This document shows positions 54,604-64,000 of a DNA stretch of 64,000 nucleotides, one piece after another (within the stretch, counting starts at the first letter, position 1; every line of letters begins with the position of its first letter). The notes beneath the pieces are model-generated. The model was given only the letters and a program-made list of their open reading frames with translations, was not told where the DNA came from and searched no databases. This stretch comes from Pectobacterium colocasium. Its GTDB lineage: Bacteria > Pseudomonadota > Gammaproteobacteria > Enterobacterales > Enterobacteriaceae. The translations under genes were made by a program, and so were the position numbers. Where the stretch lies: contig NZ_CP084032.1 of assembly GCF_020181655.1 (NCBI RefSeq), forward strand, positions 2,108,001 to 2,172,000, given 5' to 3'.

Positions 54604-56343
54604 ATGTTGTTGTTACATAAACGAAAAATGGTCAGGCTGCTGTTGCGCGTGGGTTGTATTTGGGTCGGAAGCCTGTCTCCTTCGTTTTCGGTGCTGGCAG
54701 CATCTCCGACGGTGGTATCTGGCTTAGCACAAAGCTCAGGCGTGGTGTCCGTCGAAAATAGTCGTGCAGGGCTTCTGTCAGCGCTGCCGCACGGTATGAC
54801 GTTACATTATCTCTCTGATTTATCATCGCTTTATGCCCAACATCAGATGCAACCGATGTGGGCGGATAACCGCGCGGTACAACAGTTTCAACAGCAGCTT
54901 GCTGAAGTAGCGATCGCGGGCGTACAACCGCAGTTCACCACGTGGGTGACCTGGCTGACCGATCCGCAATTGACCGGGTTTGCGCGTGATGCTGTTTTAT
55001 CCGATGCGATGCTGGGCTATTTGCAGTTCGTCTCTGGCGTCGAACGCAACGGCAATGACTGGTTGTACAGCAGTGTGCCTTATCGTTTGCAATCGCCAGC
55101 AATCAATATTGTGTCTCAGTGGCAACAGGCCGTTAAATCCGGTACCAGCGCCGCCTATGTGGTTTCGCTGGCACCGCAGCACTCGCAGTACGCCAAAATG
55201 CATGAGGCGCTGAAAACGATGCTGACGGATAATCGTCCGTGGCCGAGCCTGAATATGACGGAGTCTCTGCGTCCGGAACAACAGAGCCGGGAGCTGGCGG
55301 TACTGCGTGAAATTCTGCAACGTACCGGTATGCTGTCGTCAACGGAGAGTATTACGCTGTTTAACGAAAATGCCGCCGCGACAACGGTAGCAAACGGGCA
55401 GGCTCCGCTGGCGTATAGCGATGCGGCGGGTGGCGATCTCTACTCGGGAGAACTGGTTGAGGCGGTGAAACGTTTCCAGCATTGGCAAGGGCTGGAGGAC
55501 GACGGCGTCATTGGTAAGCGTACGCGTGATTGGCTCAATGTGTCCCCGCAAATGCGTGCGACGCTGCTGGCGCTGAATATTCAGCGTCTGCGCCTGCTGC
55601 CGGATAATGTGCACACCGGGATTATGGTGAATATCCCCAATTATTCGCTGATCTACTATCAGGATGGTGCTGAGCGTTTATCGTCGCGTGTCATTGTTGG
55701 GCAACCTAAGCGTAAGACGCCGTTGATGAGCAGCTCGCTGTATAACGTGGTGGTCAATCCGCCGTGGAATGTCCCGACGACGCTGATTCGACAGGATATC
55801 ATTCCTAAAGTGGTGCGCGACCCCGGTTACCTACAGCGGCATGGTTATACGGTGTTGTCCGGCTGGAGTCAGGATGCAGAAGTGATTGATCCCTCAATGA
55901 TCGATTGGCAAGTTGTGTCACCAGAGCGCTTCCCTTATCGCCTGCGTCAGGCGCCTGGGGCGAATAACTCACTGGGACGTTATAAATTCAATATGCCAAA
56001 TTCGGAAGCCATTTATCTGCACGACACGCCTAATCACAATCTGTTCCAACGTGATATTCGGGCGCTGAGCTCCGGCTGCGTTCGGGTCAATAAGGCATCG
56101 GAATTGGCTAGCATGCTATTGCAGGATGCGGGATGGAATAATAGTCGTATTTCTTCCACCTTGGATCAGGGGAATACCACCTTTGTTTCAATGAAACACC
56201 GGATTCCAGTCAATCTCTATTATCTGACGGCGTGGGTAGCGGAAGATGGCAGGCCGCAGTTCCGCACAGATATTTACAATTATGATGATACTGCCCGAGC
56301 CGGGACGAAAGTGCTCTCCAGAGCTGGGTTGTTGCTTCAGTAA
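54604..56343 (+). CDS. ldtD: L,D-transpeptidase LdtD (YcbB)
   Basis: LdtD forms 3-3 peptidoglycan cross-links in the periplasm and confers beta-lactam-tolerant wall synthesis in E. coli. The 579 residues have an N-terminal signal sequence (MVRLLLRVGCIWVGSLSPSFSVLA), a scaffold domain, a peptidoglycan-binding repeat (GELVEAVKRFQHWQGLEDDGVIG, about 278-305) and a YkuD domain. The catalytic motif is HDTPN...SSGCVRV with Cys492. It is about 35 residues shorter than E. coli YcbB (615). The ribosome binding site AGGGG lies 7 bases before the ATG. Confidence 0.95.
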   Translation: MLLLHKRKMVRLLLRVGCIWVGSLSPSFSVLAASPTVVSGLAQSSGVVSVENSRAGLLSALPHGMTLHYLSDLSSLYAQHQMQPMWADNRAVQQFQQQLAEVAIAGVQPQFTTWVTWLTDPQLTGFARDAVLSDAMLGYLQFVSGVERNGNDWLYSSVPYRLQSPAINIVSQWQQAVKSGTSAAYVVSLAPQHSQYAKMHEALKTMLTDNRPWPSLNMTESLRPEQQSRELAVLREILQRTGMLSSTESITLFNENAAATTVANGQAPLAYSDAAGGDLYSGELVEAVKRFQHWQGLEDDGVIGKRTRDWLNVSPQMRATLLALNIQRLRLLPDNVHTGIMVNIPNYSLIYYQDGAERLSSRVIVGQPKRKTPLMSSSLYNVVVNPPWNVPTTLIRQDIIPKVVRDPGYLQRHGYTVLSGWSQDAEVIDPSMIDWQVVSPERFPYRLRQAPGANNSLGRYKFNMPNSEAIYLHDTPNHNLFQRDIRALSSGCVRVNKASELASMLLQDAGWNNSRISSTLDQGNTTFVSMKHRIPVNLYYLTAWVAEDGRPQFRTDIYNYDDTARAGTKVLSRAGLLLQ

Positions 56344-56528
56344 GTATTGAAAATACGGACATTAGTGGTATTGGTATTTTATCGTTTTGCGGGGGATCGA
56401 TGCGATCTCCCGCAAACCCGTAAGCAAAGCGGGTTGACTCACTTTTCTCTGGCAGTTAAGGTTCAAGGCGGTGCGTTTTGCGCCCCCTTTTATACTTATT
56501 ACCGTTTTTTAGCCAGGGTACTTGTTCT

Positions 56529-57077
56529 ATGGATCACATTGACAATCATCGCCGTAAGTGGCTTGCACTGGGTGGTGCCGCGTTTGGTATCGCACTGCTT
56601 CCCGGTCAGGCATTTGCAACGTTATCTACGCCCCGACCACGAATTTTGACGCTGGACAATCTGAATACCGGAGAACGGCTAAAAACGGAATTTTTTGATG
56701 GCAAACGGTATAACAAATCAGAACTCTCCCGCCTGAATCACTTTTTCCGCGATTATCGCGCCAATAAAGTCAAAACGATTGACCCCCAGCTTTTCGATCA
56801 GCTCTATCGTTTACAGGTCATGCTGGGCACCAATAAGCCCGTACAGCTGATTTCCGGTTATCGCGCGATAGATACGAATAATGAATTACGTGCGCATAGC
56901 AGGGGTGTGGCAAAGCAGAGTTACCACACGAAAGGGCAGGCGATGGATTTCCATATTGAAGGCGTTCAACTGGCTAACATTCGTAAAGCAGCGATGAAGA
57001 TGCGTGCAGGTGGGGTGGGCTACTACCCACGTAGCGATTTCGTTCACATCGATACCGGCCCAGTCCGCACCTGGTAA
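56529..57077 (+). CDS. ycbK: YcbK, Tat-exported M15-type peptidase family protein
   Basis: The 182-residue protein belongs to the DUF882/M15 peptidase group. A twin-arginine signal, [25 protein letters not shown], is visible at the N-terminus. The zinc ligands are in [13 protein letters not shown] and DFVHIDTGP. The frame opens at 56478, but ATG 56529 ([10 protein letters not shown]) gives the family start and keeps the Tat motif near the N-terminus. A wall endopeptidase role is inferred from its family and its position behind ldtD. Confidence 0.93.
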   Translation: MDHIDNHRRKWLALGGAAFGIALLPGQAFATLSTPRPRILTLDNLNTGERLKTEFFDGKRYNKSELSRLNHFFRDYRANKVKTIDPQLFDQLYRLQVMLGTNKPVQLISGYRAIDTNNELRAHSRGVAKQSYHTKGQAMDFHIEGVQLANIRKAAMKMRAGGVGYYPRSDFVHIDTGPVRTW

Positions 57078-57157
57078 TTCGCTACGCAGCGCTACACTTT
57101 TTTGATTCGGCTCGCGAAGACATCGCGAGCCGCTCAGTTTATTCAACATGGAGTGAT

Positions 57158-57805
57158 ATGAAATATCAAATTGTCCCAGTGACGGCATTTAGCCAGAACT
57201 GCACGTTGTTATGGTGTGAAAAAACGAATGACGCGGCGATTGTCGATCCCGGTGGTGATGCAGAGAAAATTAAACGTGCCGTTGCGGACGCAGGGATTTC
57301 GGTTAAGCAGATTCTGTTAACACATGGTCATTTGGATCATGTGGGCGCGGCTGCCGAATTGGCTGAACACTATCAGGTCGCGATTATTGGCCCGCAGATT
57401 GAAGATGCATTCTGGCTGGAAGGGTTACCTGCACAAAGCCGGATGTTTGGTCTGGAAGAGTGTGCACCGCTGACGCCATCACGTTGGTTACAGGAAGGGG
57501 ATGAAGTGACGGTGGGGGAGACAACGCTGGCCGTTTTTCATTGCCCTGGTCATACCCCCGGCCATATTGTTTTCTTTGATGCGGAATCGCGTCTGGCACA
57601 GGTGGGCGATGTTATTTTTAACGGCGGCGTGGGTCGCACCGATTTCCCACAGGGGAATCATCAGGCGCTGATTGCGTCTATCAAAAATAAACTGCTACCG
57701 CTGGGTGACGATGTGACGTTTATTCCGGGGCACGGCCCGATGTCGAACTTAGGACATGAGCGTAAAACCAATCCTTTCCTGCGTGAAGATGCGGCGATTT
57801 GGTAA
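57158..57805 (+). CDS. gloC: Hydroxyacylglutathione hydrolase GloC (glyoxalase II-like)
   Basis: GloC (YcbL) is a metallo-beta-lactamase-fold thioesterase that hydrolyses S-lactoylglutathione in methylglyoxal removal. The 215 residues contain the metal-binding [11 protein letters not shown], the HCPGHTPGH histidine, AQVGDVIF aspartate, and the final FIPGHGPMS histidine. The start follows CATGGAGTGAT. Confidence 0.96.
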   Translation: MKYQIVPVTAFSQNCTLLWCEKTNDAAIVDPGGDAEKIKRAVADAGISVKQILLTHGHLDHVGAAAELAEHYQVAIIGPQIEDAFWLEGLPAQSRMFGLEECAPLTPSRWLQEGDEVTVGETTLAVFHCPGHTPGHIVFFDAESRLAQVGDVIFNGGVGRTDFPQGNHQALIASIKNKLLPLGDDVTFIPGHGPMSNLGHERKTNPFLREDAAIW

Positions 57806-57838
57806 TTTCAGCTCCCTTTATCAGTAAAGAACAGAAAT

Positions 57839-57868
57839 AAAAAAGCCGACACTTGTGTCGGCTTTTTT
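57839..57868. terminator. Bidirectional terminator between gloC and aspC
   Basis: Stem GCCGACAC / GTGTCGGC with a 2-base loop is flanked by AAAAAA on the left and TTTTTT on the right, so it can stop both convergent genes. Confidence 0.93.
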
Positions 57869-57882
57869 GATCGCTAAATGCA

Positions 57883-59073
57883 TCAGAGTACGGCAACAAT
57901 CGCTTCGCAGAGCGGTGCCATGTTTTCCGGCGTCATTCCTGCAACGTTGATACGGCCAGAGTTCACCGCATAAACGCCGAATTCGTCACGCAGACGCAGA
58001 ACCTGCTCTTTAGTCAAACCGCTGAATGAGAACATTCCATTCTGGTCGATGATGAAGGAGAAATCCTGCTGCGCGCCTTTTTCCTGCAAGGTGTTCACGA
58101 ACAGCTGACGCATGCGTTGGATGCGCTCACGCATCGCCGTCAATTCCTGCTCCCAAATGGTCTTCAGGGCGTCGTTGCCCAGAATGGTCGCTACAACGGT
58201 CGCACCGTGTGACGGAGGGTTAGAGTAGTTTGCGCGAATAGCGGCTTTCACCTGGCTGAATGCTTTATCTGCCGTTGCGGCATCGGCAGCAACCAGCGTA
58301 CAGGCACCGACGCGCTCATTGTACAAACCGAAGTTTTTAGAGTACGAACTGCATACGATCAGCTCATCGTGCTGCGCGGCGAAGAGTCGCAGGCCTTCCG
58401 CATCTTCTTCCAAACCGCGCGCAAAGCCCTGATAGGCGAAGTCAAACAGCGGCAACCAGCCTTTCGCTACTGACAGTTCAGCCAGCGTAGCCCATTGCTC
58501 AGCGGTAGGGTCGATACCGGTTGGGTTATGGCAACAGCCGTGGAACAGCACCACGTCACCCGCTTGGGCAGCGTTCAGGCTGTTTAGCAAGCCATCAAAA
58601 TCCAGCGCGTGGTTCGCTGCATCGTAGTAGTCATATTGGCACACTTCCAAACCGACGGCAGAGAAGACGTTGTTGTGGTTTGGCCAGGTTGGATTACTGA
58701 TCCAAATGCGTTTTGCAGACGTCTGATTGGCAATGAAATCGGCTGCTACGCGCAACGCGCCCGTTCCGCCTGGGGTTTGCGCTGTACGGGCACGTTTGTC
58801 TGCAATGATGGCGTTCTGCTTGCCAAACAATAGCTCCTGCGTGCGCTGACCGAATGCTGGCAGACCGTCAATGCCCAGATAATTTTTGGTGGTTTCATTT
58901 TCCAGCAGATACTGTTCTGCTTTTTTGACGCTGGTCAGAACCGGCGTTTTGCCGGTTTCATCTTTATAGACACCAATACCCAGATTGATTTTATTCGCGC
59001 GGTCATCGGCGCGGAAAAGATCGGTCAGCCCGAGAATAGGATCGGCCGGTGCGGCAGAGATATTTTCAAACAT
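57883..59073 (-). CDS. aspC: Aspartate aminotransferase
   Basis: AspC interconverts aspartate and oxaloacetate with glutamate and 2-oxoglutarate. From ATG 59073 ([16 protein letters not shown]) the protein is 396 residues, identical in length to E. coli. The frame extends upstream to 59142, but the extra residues do not match the family. The PLP lysine is in [25 protein letters not shown] and [11 protein letters not shown] line the cofactor site. It follows gloC convergently and lies downstream of the porin gene on the same strand. Confidence 0.97.
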   Translation of the reverse strand: MFENISAAPADPILGLTDLFRADDRANKINLGIGVYKDETGKTPVLTSVKKAEQYLLENETTKNYLGIDGLPAFGQRTQELLFGKQNAIIADKRARTAQTPGGTGALRVAADFIANQTSAKRIWISNPTWPNHNNVFSAVGLEVCQYDYYDAANHALDFDGLLNSLNAAQAGDVVLFHGCCHNPTGIDPTAEQWATLAELSVAKGWLPLFDFAYQGFARGLEEDAEGLRLFAAQHDELIVCSSYSKNFGLYNERVGACTLVAADAATADKAFSQVKAAIRANYSNPPSHGATVVATILGNDALKTIWEQELTAMRERIQRMRQLFVNTLQEKGAQQDFSFIIDQNGMFSFSGLTKEQVLRLRDEFGVYAVNSGRINVAGMTPENMAPLCEAIVAVL

Positions 59074-59318
59074 TGCCAGAATGTTCCATAACTGAGATGA
59101 AATAAGAATTCTCAGAGTACCGTCAGTAAAAGGCTTTGCCAACCGTTGATGTCAAAAAGAAAGGGAAATAACAGGGAGGAGGAAAGAGACGAAATAAAAG
59201 ACTGGTTAGACGAGAATAATTGGCGCAGCGTGGCGTAAAGCTGGAACCAAAAAAACGCGGTAAGCGTTTTTCAACATTGCTAGTGAGGACACCGAAGGAG
59301 GGTTATCTGGCACTCAAT

Positions 59319-59348
59319 AAAAAAGACAGAACCGAAGCTCTGTCTTTT
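59319..59348 (-). terminator. Intrinsic terminator of the porin gene
   Basis: Read on the minus strand, AAAAGACAGAGC / GTTCTGTCTTTT closes a UUCG tetraloop and ends in a T run, the most stable type of hairpin loop. It lies 45 bp beyond the porin stop. Confidence 0.92.
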
Positions 59349-59392
59349 CATGCAAGACGAACGATTAACTCGTTACGTTATGCGATGCCAAC

Positions 59393-60496
59393 TTAGAACT
59401 GGTAAGTCAGGCCAAGAGCAACTTTATCGTCGTCGTTGATGCCGTAAACATTGTCAGACTTGATCAGGTTGATGTCGTATTCAGTGTAAACAGACATGTT
59501 TTTGTTGAATGCATAGGTTGCACCCAAGCTAACATATTTATTGATATAGTCATTCACACTAGCTGCGCCGTTAGATGATTTTGCCTTAGCTTGAACGTAG
59601 CCCAGAGAAGGTGTCAGACCAAAATCAAAATTGTATTGAGCGACGGCTTCAAAAATTTCAGTTTTGTCAGCGAATGTGTCGATTGTACCGCCGGTAACCG
59701 GGATATCTTCAATGAAACTGACATTGCGGTACTCGCCATATGTTGCTGCTAAATAGATGCTGTTTGCATCATATTTCAGGCCAGTAGCCCAAGCTTCTGC
59801 TTTTTTACCTTTACCTGTAATGGTAGCATTTTGATCAGCAGTACGGTTAATTGCAGCGTAAGAACCAACAACACCTAAACCGATATCTGATGTGTAAGAG
59901 GAAGAAATACCCCAGCCGTCGCCATTCTGACGAGACAGTTTACGAGTGTTACCTTCGTTCAAGGTATCAGAATCGTTTTTACCTTGGTATTGAACAGCAA
60001 AATTCCAACCATCAACCAGACCGAAGAAATTAGCGTTACGGTAAGTAGCAACACCAGTAGAACGGCCAGTCAGGAAGTTATCGGAGTTAGACTGATCGCC
60101 ACCCCATTCAGGAAGAACGTCAGTATAAGCGATACCATCGTATGCAATGCCCAGATTACGGCCATAATCGAAAGAACCGTAATCAGCGAATTTCAGGCCG
60201 GCAAACGCATAACGCGTTCTGGTGCTTTGCCCTTCTTCTTTGTTGCCCGCAAATTGCGCTTCATAACGACCAAAGCCAGTCAAGCCACTCGCGATTTGAG
60301 TTTCACCCTTGAAGCCCAGACGAGCATAGGTGTCATCACCATTGTTATTCTTGTCATCAGAAAACAGGTGTTTAGCAGTAACTTTACCAGTCAGATCCAG
60401 CTTGTTGCCGTCTTTGTTATAAACTTCTGCTGCGTTGGCGGTGCCCGCGACTAACAGAGCTGGGATTACTACTGCAAGAATGTTGCGTTTCATCAT
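59393..60496 (-). CDS. ompF: OmpF-type general outer-membrane porin
   Basis: This is a trimeric 16-strand beta-barrel porin for small hydrophilic solutes. From ATG 60496 ([22 protein letters not shown]) the product has 367 residues, with a 22-residue signal peptide before AEVYNKDG. The L3 constriction-loop region ([18 protein letters not shown]) and the C-terminal phenylalanine needed for barrel assembly (ALGLTYQF) are present. The frame extends to 60508, but the MM start equals the E. coli ompF start and follows GAGGGTAATA. Its position between aspC and asnS is that of ompF in E. coli. Loops differ, as usual for porins. Confidence 0.93.
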   Translation of the reverse strand: MMKRNILAVVIPALLVAGTANAAEVYNKDGNKLDLTGKVTAKHLFSDDKNNNGDDTYARLGFKGETQIASGLTGFGRYEAQFAGNKEEGQSTRTRYAFAGLKFADYGSFDYGRNLGIAYDGIAYTDVLPEWGGDQSNSDNFLTGRSTGVATYRNANFFGLVDGWNFAVQYQGKNDSDTLNEGNTRKLSRQNGDGWGISSSYTSDIGLGVVGSYAAINRTADQNATITGKGKKAEAWATGLKYDANSIYLAATYGEYRNVSFIEDIPVTGGTIDTFADKTEIFEAVAQYNFDFGLTPSLGYVQAKAKSSNGAASVNDYINKYVSLGATYAFNKNMSVYTEYDINLIKSDNVYGINDDDKVALGLTYQF

Positions 60497-60673
60497 TATT
60501 ACCCTCATTGGTGTTATTTAGACACCTGCCACTGCCATAAATAATTCTTTACGGAACTATTCCTGAAAGTTTGGTGTCTTCCTGTGTCTGAACGCAGTTT
60601 TCCATTCACACGTCCGTTAATCCACCCTAAAGATGCTACAAACTTCGTAATCACGTAATAAATGGAAATAATG

Positions 60674-60689
60674 TGTGTCTAAATGTAAA
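60674..60689 (-). promoter_or_regulatory. Putative OmpR-binding site upstream of ompF
   Basis: On the minus strand TTTACATTTAGACACA matches 14 of 16 bases of the E. coli ompF F1 OmpR box as recalled (TTTACATTTTGAAACA). It is 178-193 bp before the start codon, comparable with the E. coli layout of a 5' leader of about 110 bases plus the -100 region. OmpR/EnvZ control is therefore likely. Confidence 0.6.
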
Positions 60690-60721
60690 TTTCAGGGAAC
60701 TTTGTGAGACATAACAAAAAT

Positions 60722-60752
60722 TAAAAAAAAAGAGCCGGAAAACCCGACTCTT
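60722..60752 (-). terminator. Intrinsic terminator after asnS
   Basis: On the minus strand AAGAGTCGG pairs with CCGGCTCTT (one G-T pair) around a 5-base loop and is followed by nine T. Confidence 0.9.
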
Positions 60753-60791
60753 CTTTTCTACATATTTGTTTTACTTATATTAAATTTTTAT

Positions 60792-62192
60792 TTAGAAACT
60801 GGCGTTCCTCGGTGTGCGCGGGAAAGGAATCACATCGCGCACATTTTGTACACCGGTAACATAGGCAATCAGTCGTTCAAAACCTAAACCGAAACCGGAA
60901 TGGGGAATGGTGCCGTAACGACGTAAATCGCGATACCACCAGTAGTCTTCTTTATTCAGACCCATCTCTTCCAGACGGCTATCCAACTGCGCCAGACGCT
61001 CTTCACGCTGAGAGCCGCCGATGATTTCACCGATGCCCGGTGCCAGAACATCCATCGCGGCAACGGTTTTACCGTCGTCATTCATACGCATATAGAAAGC
61101 TTTGATGTCTTTCGGGTAGTTTTTAACCACAACCGGTGCTTTGAAGTGCTGCTCCGCCAGATAACGCTCATGTTCGGAGGAGAGGTCAACACCCCAGTAA
61201 ACCGGGTTCTCGAACTGTTTTCCGCAGTTCAGCAGGATTTCGACGGCATCGGTGTAATCCACCTGAGCGAAATCGGAGCTGACGAATTTTTCCAGACGGG
61301 TGATAGCTTCTTTATCGACGCGCTCGGCAAAGAACGCCATATCATCGGCACGCTCGTTCAGTACGGCCTGGAAAACATATTTCAGCAGGTTTTCAGCCAG
61401 ACCGGCTACATCATCCAGCGTGGCGAAAGCAACTTCCGGTTCGATCATCCAAAACTCAGCCAGATGGCGGCTGGTGTTTGAGTTTTCCGCGCGGAACGTT
61501 GGGCCAAAGGTGTACACATTGGACAGCGCACAGGCGTAAGTTTCGCCATTCAACTGGCCAGATACGGTCAGGAACGCTTCTTTGCCGAAGAAATCTTCGC
61601 TGAAATCCACTTTGCCTTGTTCAGTACGCGGCAGATTTTCCAGATCGAGGGTAGAAACGCGGAACATTTCACCCGCACCTTCGGTATCGGATGCGGTAAT
61701 CAGCGGGGTAGATACCCAGAAGTAGCCGTTCTCATGGAAGAAACGGTGAATGGCCTGTGCCAGCGTATGGCGAACGCGCGCAACGGCACCGATCAGGTTG
61801 GTGCGTGGACGCAAATGCGCCACTTCACGCAGGTATTCGATACTGTGACGCTTTGCCGCCATCGGGTAAGTATCGGGATCGTCAACCCAGCCGACGACGT
61901 TGACGTGGGTGGCTTGCAGCTCGAAGCTCTGTCCTTCACCCGGAGAGGCGACGACGTTACCGGTGATTTCTACGGAGCAACCGGTGGTCAGGCGCAGTAC
62001 GTCATCCTGATAATTGGAGAGATTATTATTAACGACAGCCTGTAACGGATTAAAGCAGGAGCCGTCATAAACGGCGATAAAGGAGATACCGGCTTTAGAA
62101 TCTCTCCGGGTACGTACCCAGCCGCGCACGGTGACTTCGCTGTCAACGGCGACACGGCCTTGCAGTACATCGACTACAGGCACTACGCTCAT
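60792..62192 (-). CDS. asnS: Asparaginyl-tRNA synthetase
   Basis: AsnS is a class IIb synthetase of 466 residues charging tRNA-Asn. An N-terminal OB-fold anticodon-binding domain ([25 protein letters not shown]) is followed by the catalytic domain. That domain has motif 2 ([25 protein letters not shown]) and motif 3 ([15 protein letters not shown]). The start [14 protein letters not shown] is that of the family. Confidence 0.98.
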   Translation of the reverse strand: MSVVPVVDVLQGRVAVDSEVTVRGWVRTRRDSKAGISFIAVYDGSCFNPLQAVVNNNLSNYQDDVLRLTTGCSVEITGNVVASPGEGQSFELQATHVNVVGWVDDPDTYPMAAKRHSIEYLREVAHLRPRTNLIGAVARVRHTLAQAIHRFFHENGYFWVSTPLITASDTEGAGEMFRVSTLDLENLPRTEQGKVDFSEDFFGKEAFLTVSGQLNGETYACALSNVYTFGPTFRAENSNTSRHLAEFWMIEPEVAFATLDDVAGLAENLLKYVFQAVLNERADDMAFFAERVDKEAITRLEKFVSSDFAQVDYTDAVEILLNCGKQFENPVYWGVDLSSEHERYLAEQHFKAPVVVKNYPKDIKAFYMRMNDDGKTVAAMDVLAPGIGEIIGGSQREERLAQLDSRLEEMGLNKEDYWWYRDLRRYGTIPHSGFGLGFERLIAYVTGVQNVRDVIPFPRTPRNASF

Positions 62193-62365
62193 AAAATTCT
62201 CTCTTTAATTAATCGTGTTTAAGAAATATATCGTGGTTAAAACGCCAAATGGCCCAATCCGAGCCATTTGCTATGTTACTTGCGATGCAACAGGACACAA
62301 GCAGAAATCACCGGAATGGCGCGAAGTTTTCGCGTATCACAGTGAATCTGCTGCAAAGTTGGTCA

Positions 62366-62639
62366 AATACCCGTCATACTTCAAGTTGCATGTGCGTTGG
62401 CTACGCTACTCGGCACACTAACGTGTACCTCGCCCCGTTGGGGCCGCTGCAAGCAGCGTTCAAATCTGCCTCTGGCAGATTTGTCAGTCACCCGAATCAC
62501 TTACTTAAGTAAGCTCGTCGGGATTCCCTCTCTTGCCGCGTTACGATGCTCATAAATGAGCATCGCCCTAAAGGGCTAACGCTTCGCGTTATTCAAAACG
62601 AACTCGTTTTGTCCTGAAACTCGAATTATTTAGGGTATA
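62366..62639 (-). repeat. ERIC element enlarged by two hairpin modules (274 bp)
   Basis: In reverse orientation to the other two copies, the ends (ATACCCGTCATACTTCAAG and CTCGAATTATTTAGGGTATA) and the core (GTCACCCGAATCACTTACTTAAGTAAGCTCGTCGGGATTCC, given here in parts 62485-62525) are ERIC. Two extra segments of about 70-76 bp interrupt it at 62406-62484 and 62540-62612. Each is built of four consecutive small inverted repeats. It fills most of the asnS-pncB gap; the remainder (62193-62365) would hold the asnS promoter. Confidence 0.9.
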
Positions 62640-62648
62640 CGGGAAAGC

Positions 62649-63854
62649 TTAACTGGCCTTTTTCACACGAGGCAGGTCAAACGCTTTGCGTAACTCACAC
62701 ACGAAGTTCTGATCCTGGCAGATGGTTTTACCCGGACTATCGGAGAGCTTTGCCACCGGTTTGCCGTTGCATTCCACCAGTTTGATGACGATATTCAGCG
62801 GTTTCACGCCGGGGATATCGCATGTCAGGCGCGTGCCGATACCAAACACCAGATTCACGCGTTGCCCGAAATGACGGTACAGCGTCAGCGCTTTATCCAG
62901 ATTCAGATTGTCGGAGAAGACCAGCGTTTTGCTCATTGGGTCGATATTCAGGCGCTGATAATGTGCAATGGCTTTCTCTCCCCAATCGACCGGATCGCCG
63001 GAATCGTGACGCAGCCCCTGATAGGCTTCAGCGAACGGCAAATCGAAATCACGCAGGAAGGCGTCCATGGTGATGCAGTCGGTTAATGCGATGCCTAAAT
63101 GCGAGGGATATTCATGCAGCCACATTTGCAGTGCGGCGCGCTGGCTGTTGGCCAGTGTTGGGCTGATTTGCTGATGAGCCTGAAACCACTCGTGCGCCTG
63201 TGTGCCGACCGGTGTGATACCCAAACGGCGTGCCAGATCGTAATTACTGGTGCCGATGAGGTAAGGGAAATCAGCTTGCAGTGCCGTCACAATCGTCTGC
63301 TGGACATCACGAGAGAAACGCCGACGCGTGCCGAAATCCATCAGCTTGAAGCGACTGAGATCCACATCCGCGCTGTTTTGGCGGAAGCTCTCCAGCGAGG
63401 CGGAGAGTCGGGCGAGAGCCTGCTCGGTTGTGACGTCGGGCGAGCGATGCCGATGCACGACTTCACTGATGACCGCCAACAGGGGAACTTCCCACAAAAT
63501 CACTTCACGCCACGGTCCGGTGATGCGGATATCCAGCTTGCCAGCGTTATTCTTGATCGAAACCTGCCGCGGATTAAAGCGAAAGCCTCGCAGCCAGTGC
63601 AGGTAATCCGGCTTAAAGAACGGCAGAGAAGAAAGATAGGTAAACTCGTCATCACTTAATGACAAGAAGCGCATCAGATCGACCTGATGGGCTATTTCGT
63701 CGGCGTAAACGCCTAATAACTCATCACCGCGGCAGCGAAATTCAGCTGCAACGTCAACATCATAATAGTGATGATACACCGCCTGTTGCATGTGCAGCTT
63801 GTAGGCGTCGGTATCCAGCAATGCGTGTAGAATCGGGGAAGTGTGCAAAGTCAT
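62649..63854 (-). CDS. pncB: Nicotinate phosphoribosyltransferase
   Basis: PncB joins nicotinate and PRPP to nicotinate mononucleotide in NAD salvage, using ATP through a phosphohistidine. The 401 residues match the E. coli enzyme in length. The phosphorylated histidine region is [27 protein letters not shown] and [11 protein letters not shown] are the PRPP and phosphate sites. The ERIC element lies just 10 bp after the stop. Upstream sequence to the window end (63855-64000) would contain its promoter; no further gene was identified there. Confidence 0.97.
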   Translation of the reverse strand: MTLHTSPILHALLDTDAYKLHMQQAVYHHYYDVDVAAEFRCRGDELLGVYADEIAHQVDLMRFLSLSDDEFTYLSSLPFFKPDYLHWLRGFRFNPRQVSIKNNAGKLDIRITGPWREVILWEVPLLAVISEVVHRHRSPDVTTEQALARLSASLESFRQNSADVDLSRFKLMDFGTRRRFSRDVQQTIVTALQADFPYLIGTSNYDLARRLGITPVGTQAHEWFQAHQQISPTLANSQRAALQMWLHEYPSHLGIALTDCITMDAFLRDFDLPFAEAYQGLRHDSGDPVDWGEKAIAHYQRLNIDPMSKTLVFSDNLNLDKALTLYRHFGQRVNLVFGIGTRLTCDIPGVKPLNIVIKLVECNGKPVAKLSDSPGKTICQDQNFVCELRKAFDLPRVKKAS

Positions 63855-64000
63855 AATGCGTTACAGCATCCTCGTAAGATGCATATCCACCATCGGGACA
63901 ATCAGCAATGTCCGGCCAGTATACCTTGATTATCCGTTTATTACATTACGACAACATAGCGAGACGTGCGGGCGCGAACCACGGTACGATGATTATCCTC

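Noticed and set aside
62215..62421. 68-codon ORF in the asnS-pncB gap
   Set aside because: Its 3' third lies in the ERIC element and the rest resembles no known protein.

Overview
The window is a stretch of enterobacterial chromosome, most likely from a soft-rot Pectobacterium (or a close Pectobacteriaceae relative). The reasons are near-complete colinearity with the Escherichia coli 20-21 minute region, Yersinia/Erwinia-like ERIC repeats, a secreted family 9 pectate lyase and several chemotaxis receptor genes. This assignment rests on recognised proteins and gene order recalled from knowledge, not on a database search. Almost every gene is a housekeeping gene, and no phage, transposase, CRISPR array or tRNA was seen.

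Layout. Bases 1-1506 hold the 3' part of a hydantoinase/oxoprolinase-type gene. Then come the anaerobic pyruvate formate-lyase cluster on the minus strand (pflA, pflB, focA, with an FNR-like site upstream of focA) and ycaO. serC-aroA, cmk, rpsA and ihfB follow on the plus strand. From about 14.3 to 36.6 kb is a block that in E. coli lies at 44-45 min and here sits between ihfB and comEC. It contains an amidohydrolase, the complete histidine operon with its leader peptide and attenuator, yeeZ, a frameshifted chemotaxis receptor plus a receptor fragment, a ycgR-type c-di-GMP effector, a yoeI-like small ORF with plaP, sbcB, a four-gene siderophore ABC importer with a Fur-like site, and tmaR. From 37 to 64 kb the E. 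coli order resumes: comEC, msbA, lpxK, ycaR, kdsB, (inserted pectate lyase), ycbJ, elyC, cmoM, mukFEB, ldtD, ycbK, gloC, aspC, ompF-type porin, asnS, pncB.

Functional themes. The his genes form one attenuated operon (hisL-GDCBHAFI). msbA-lpxK and ycaR-kdsB form overlapping pairs for lipopolysaccharide export and synthesis. cmoM-mukF-mukE-mukB form a condensin operon. ldtD, ycbK and elyC concern the cell envelope.

Non-coding structure is the least ordinary part. Two full 127-bp ERIC elements occur (9449-9575, 54449-54575). A 274-bp ERIC (62366-62639) is interrupted by two modules, each made of four consecutive small hairpins. A degenerate ERIC-like element lies at 28578-28669. A roughly 210-bp nested inverted-repeat element bounded by near-identical hairpins lies between plaP and sbcB (30536-30747). 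A yoeI-like ORF overlaps the start of plaP and is much longer than the 20-residue E. coli protein. No wholly new multi-gene system is evident; the RNA-structured elements and the small ORF are the best candidates for something undescribed.
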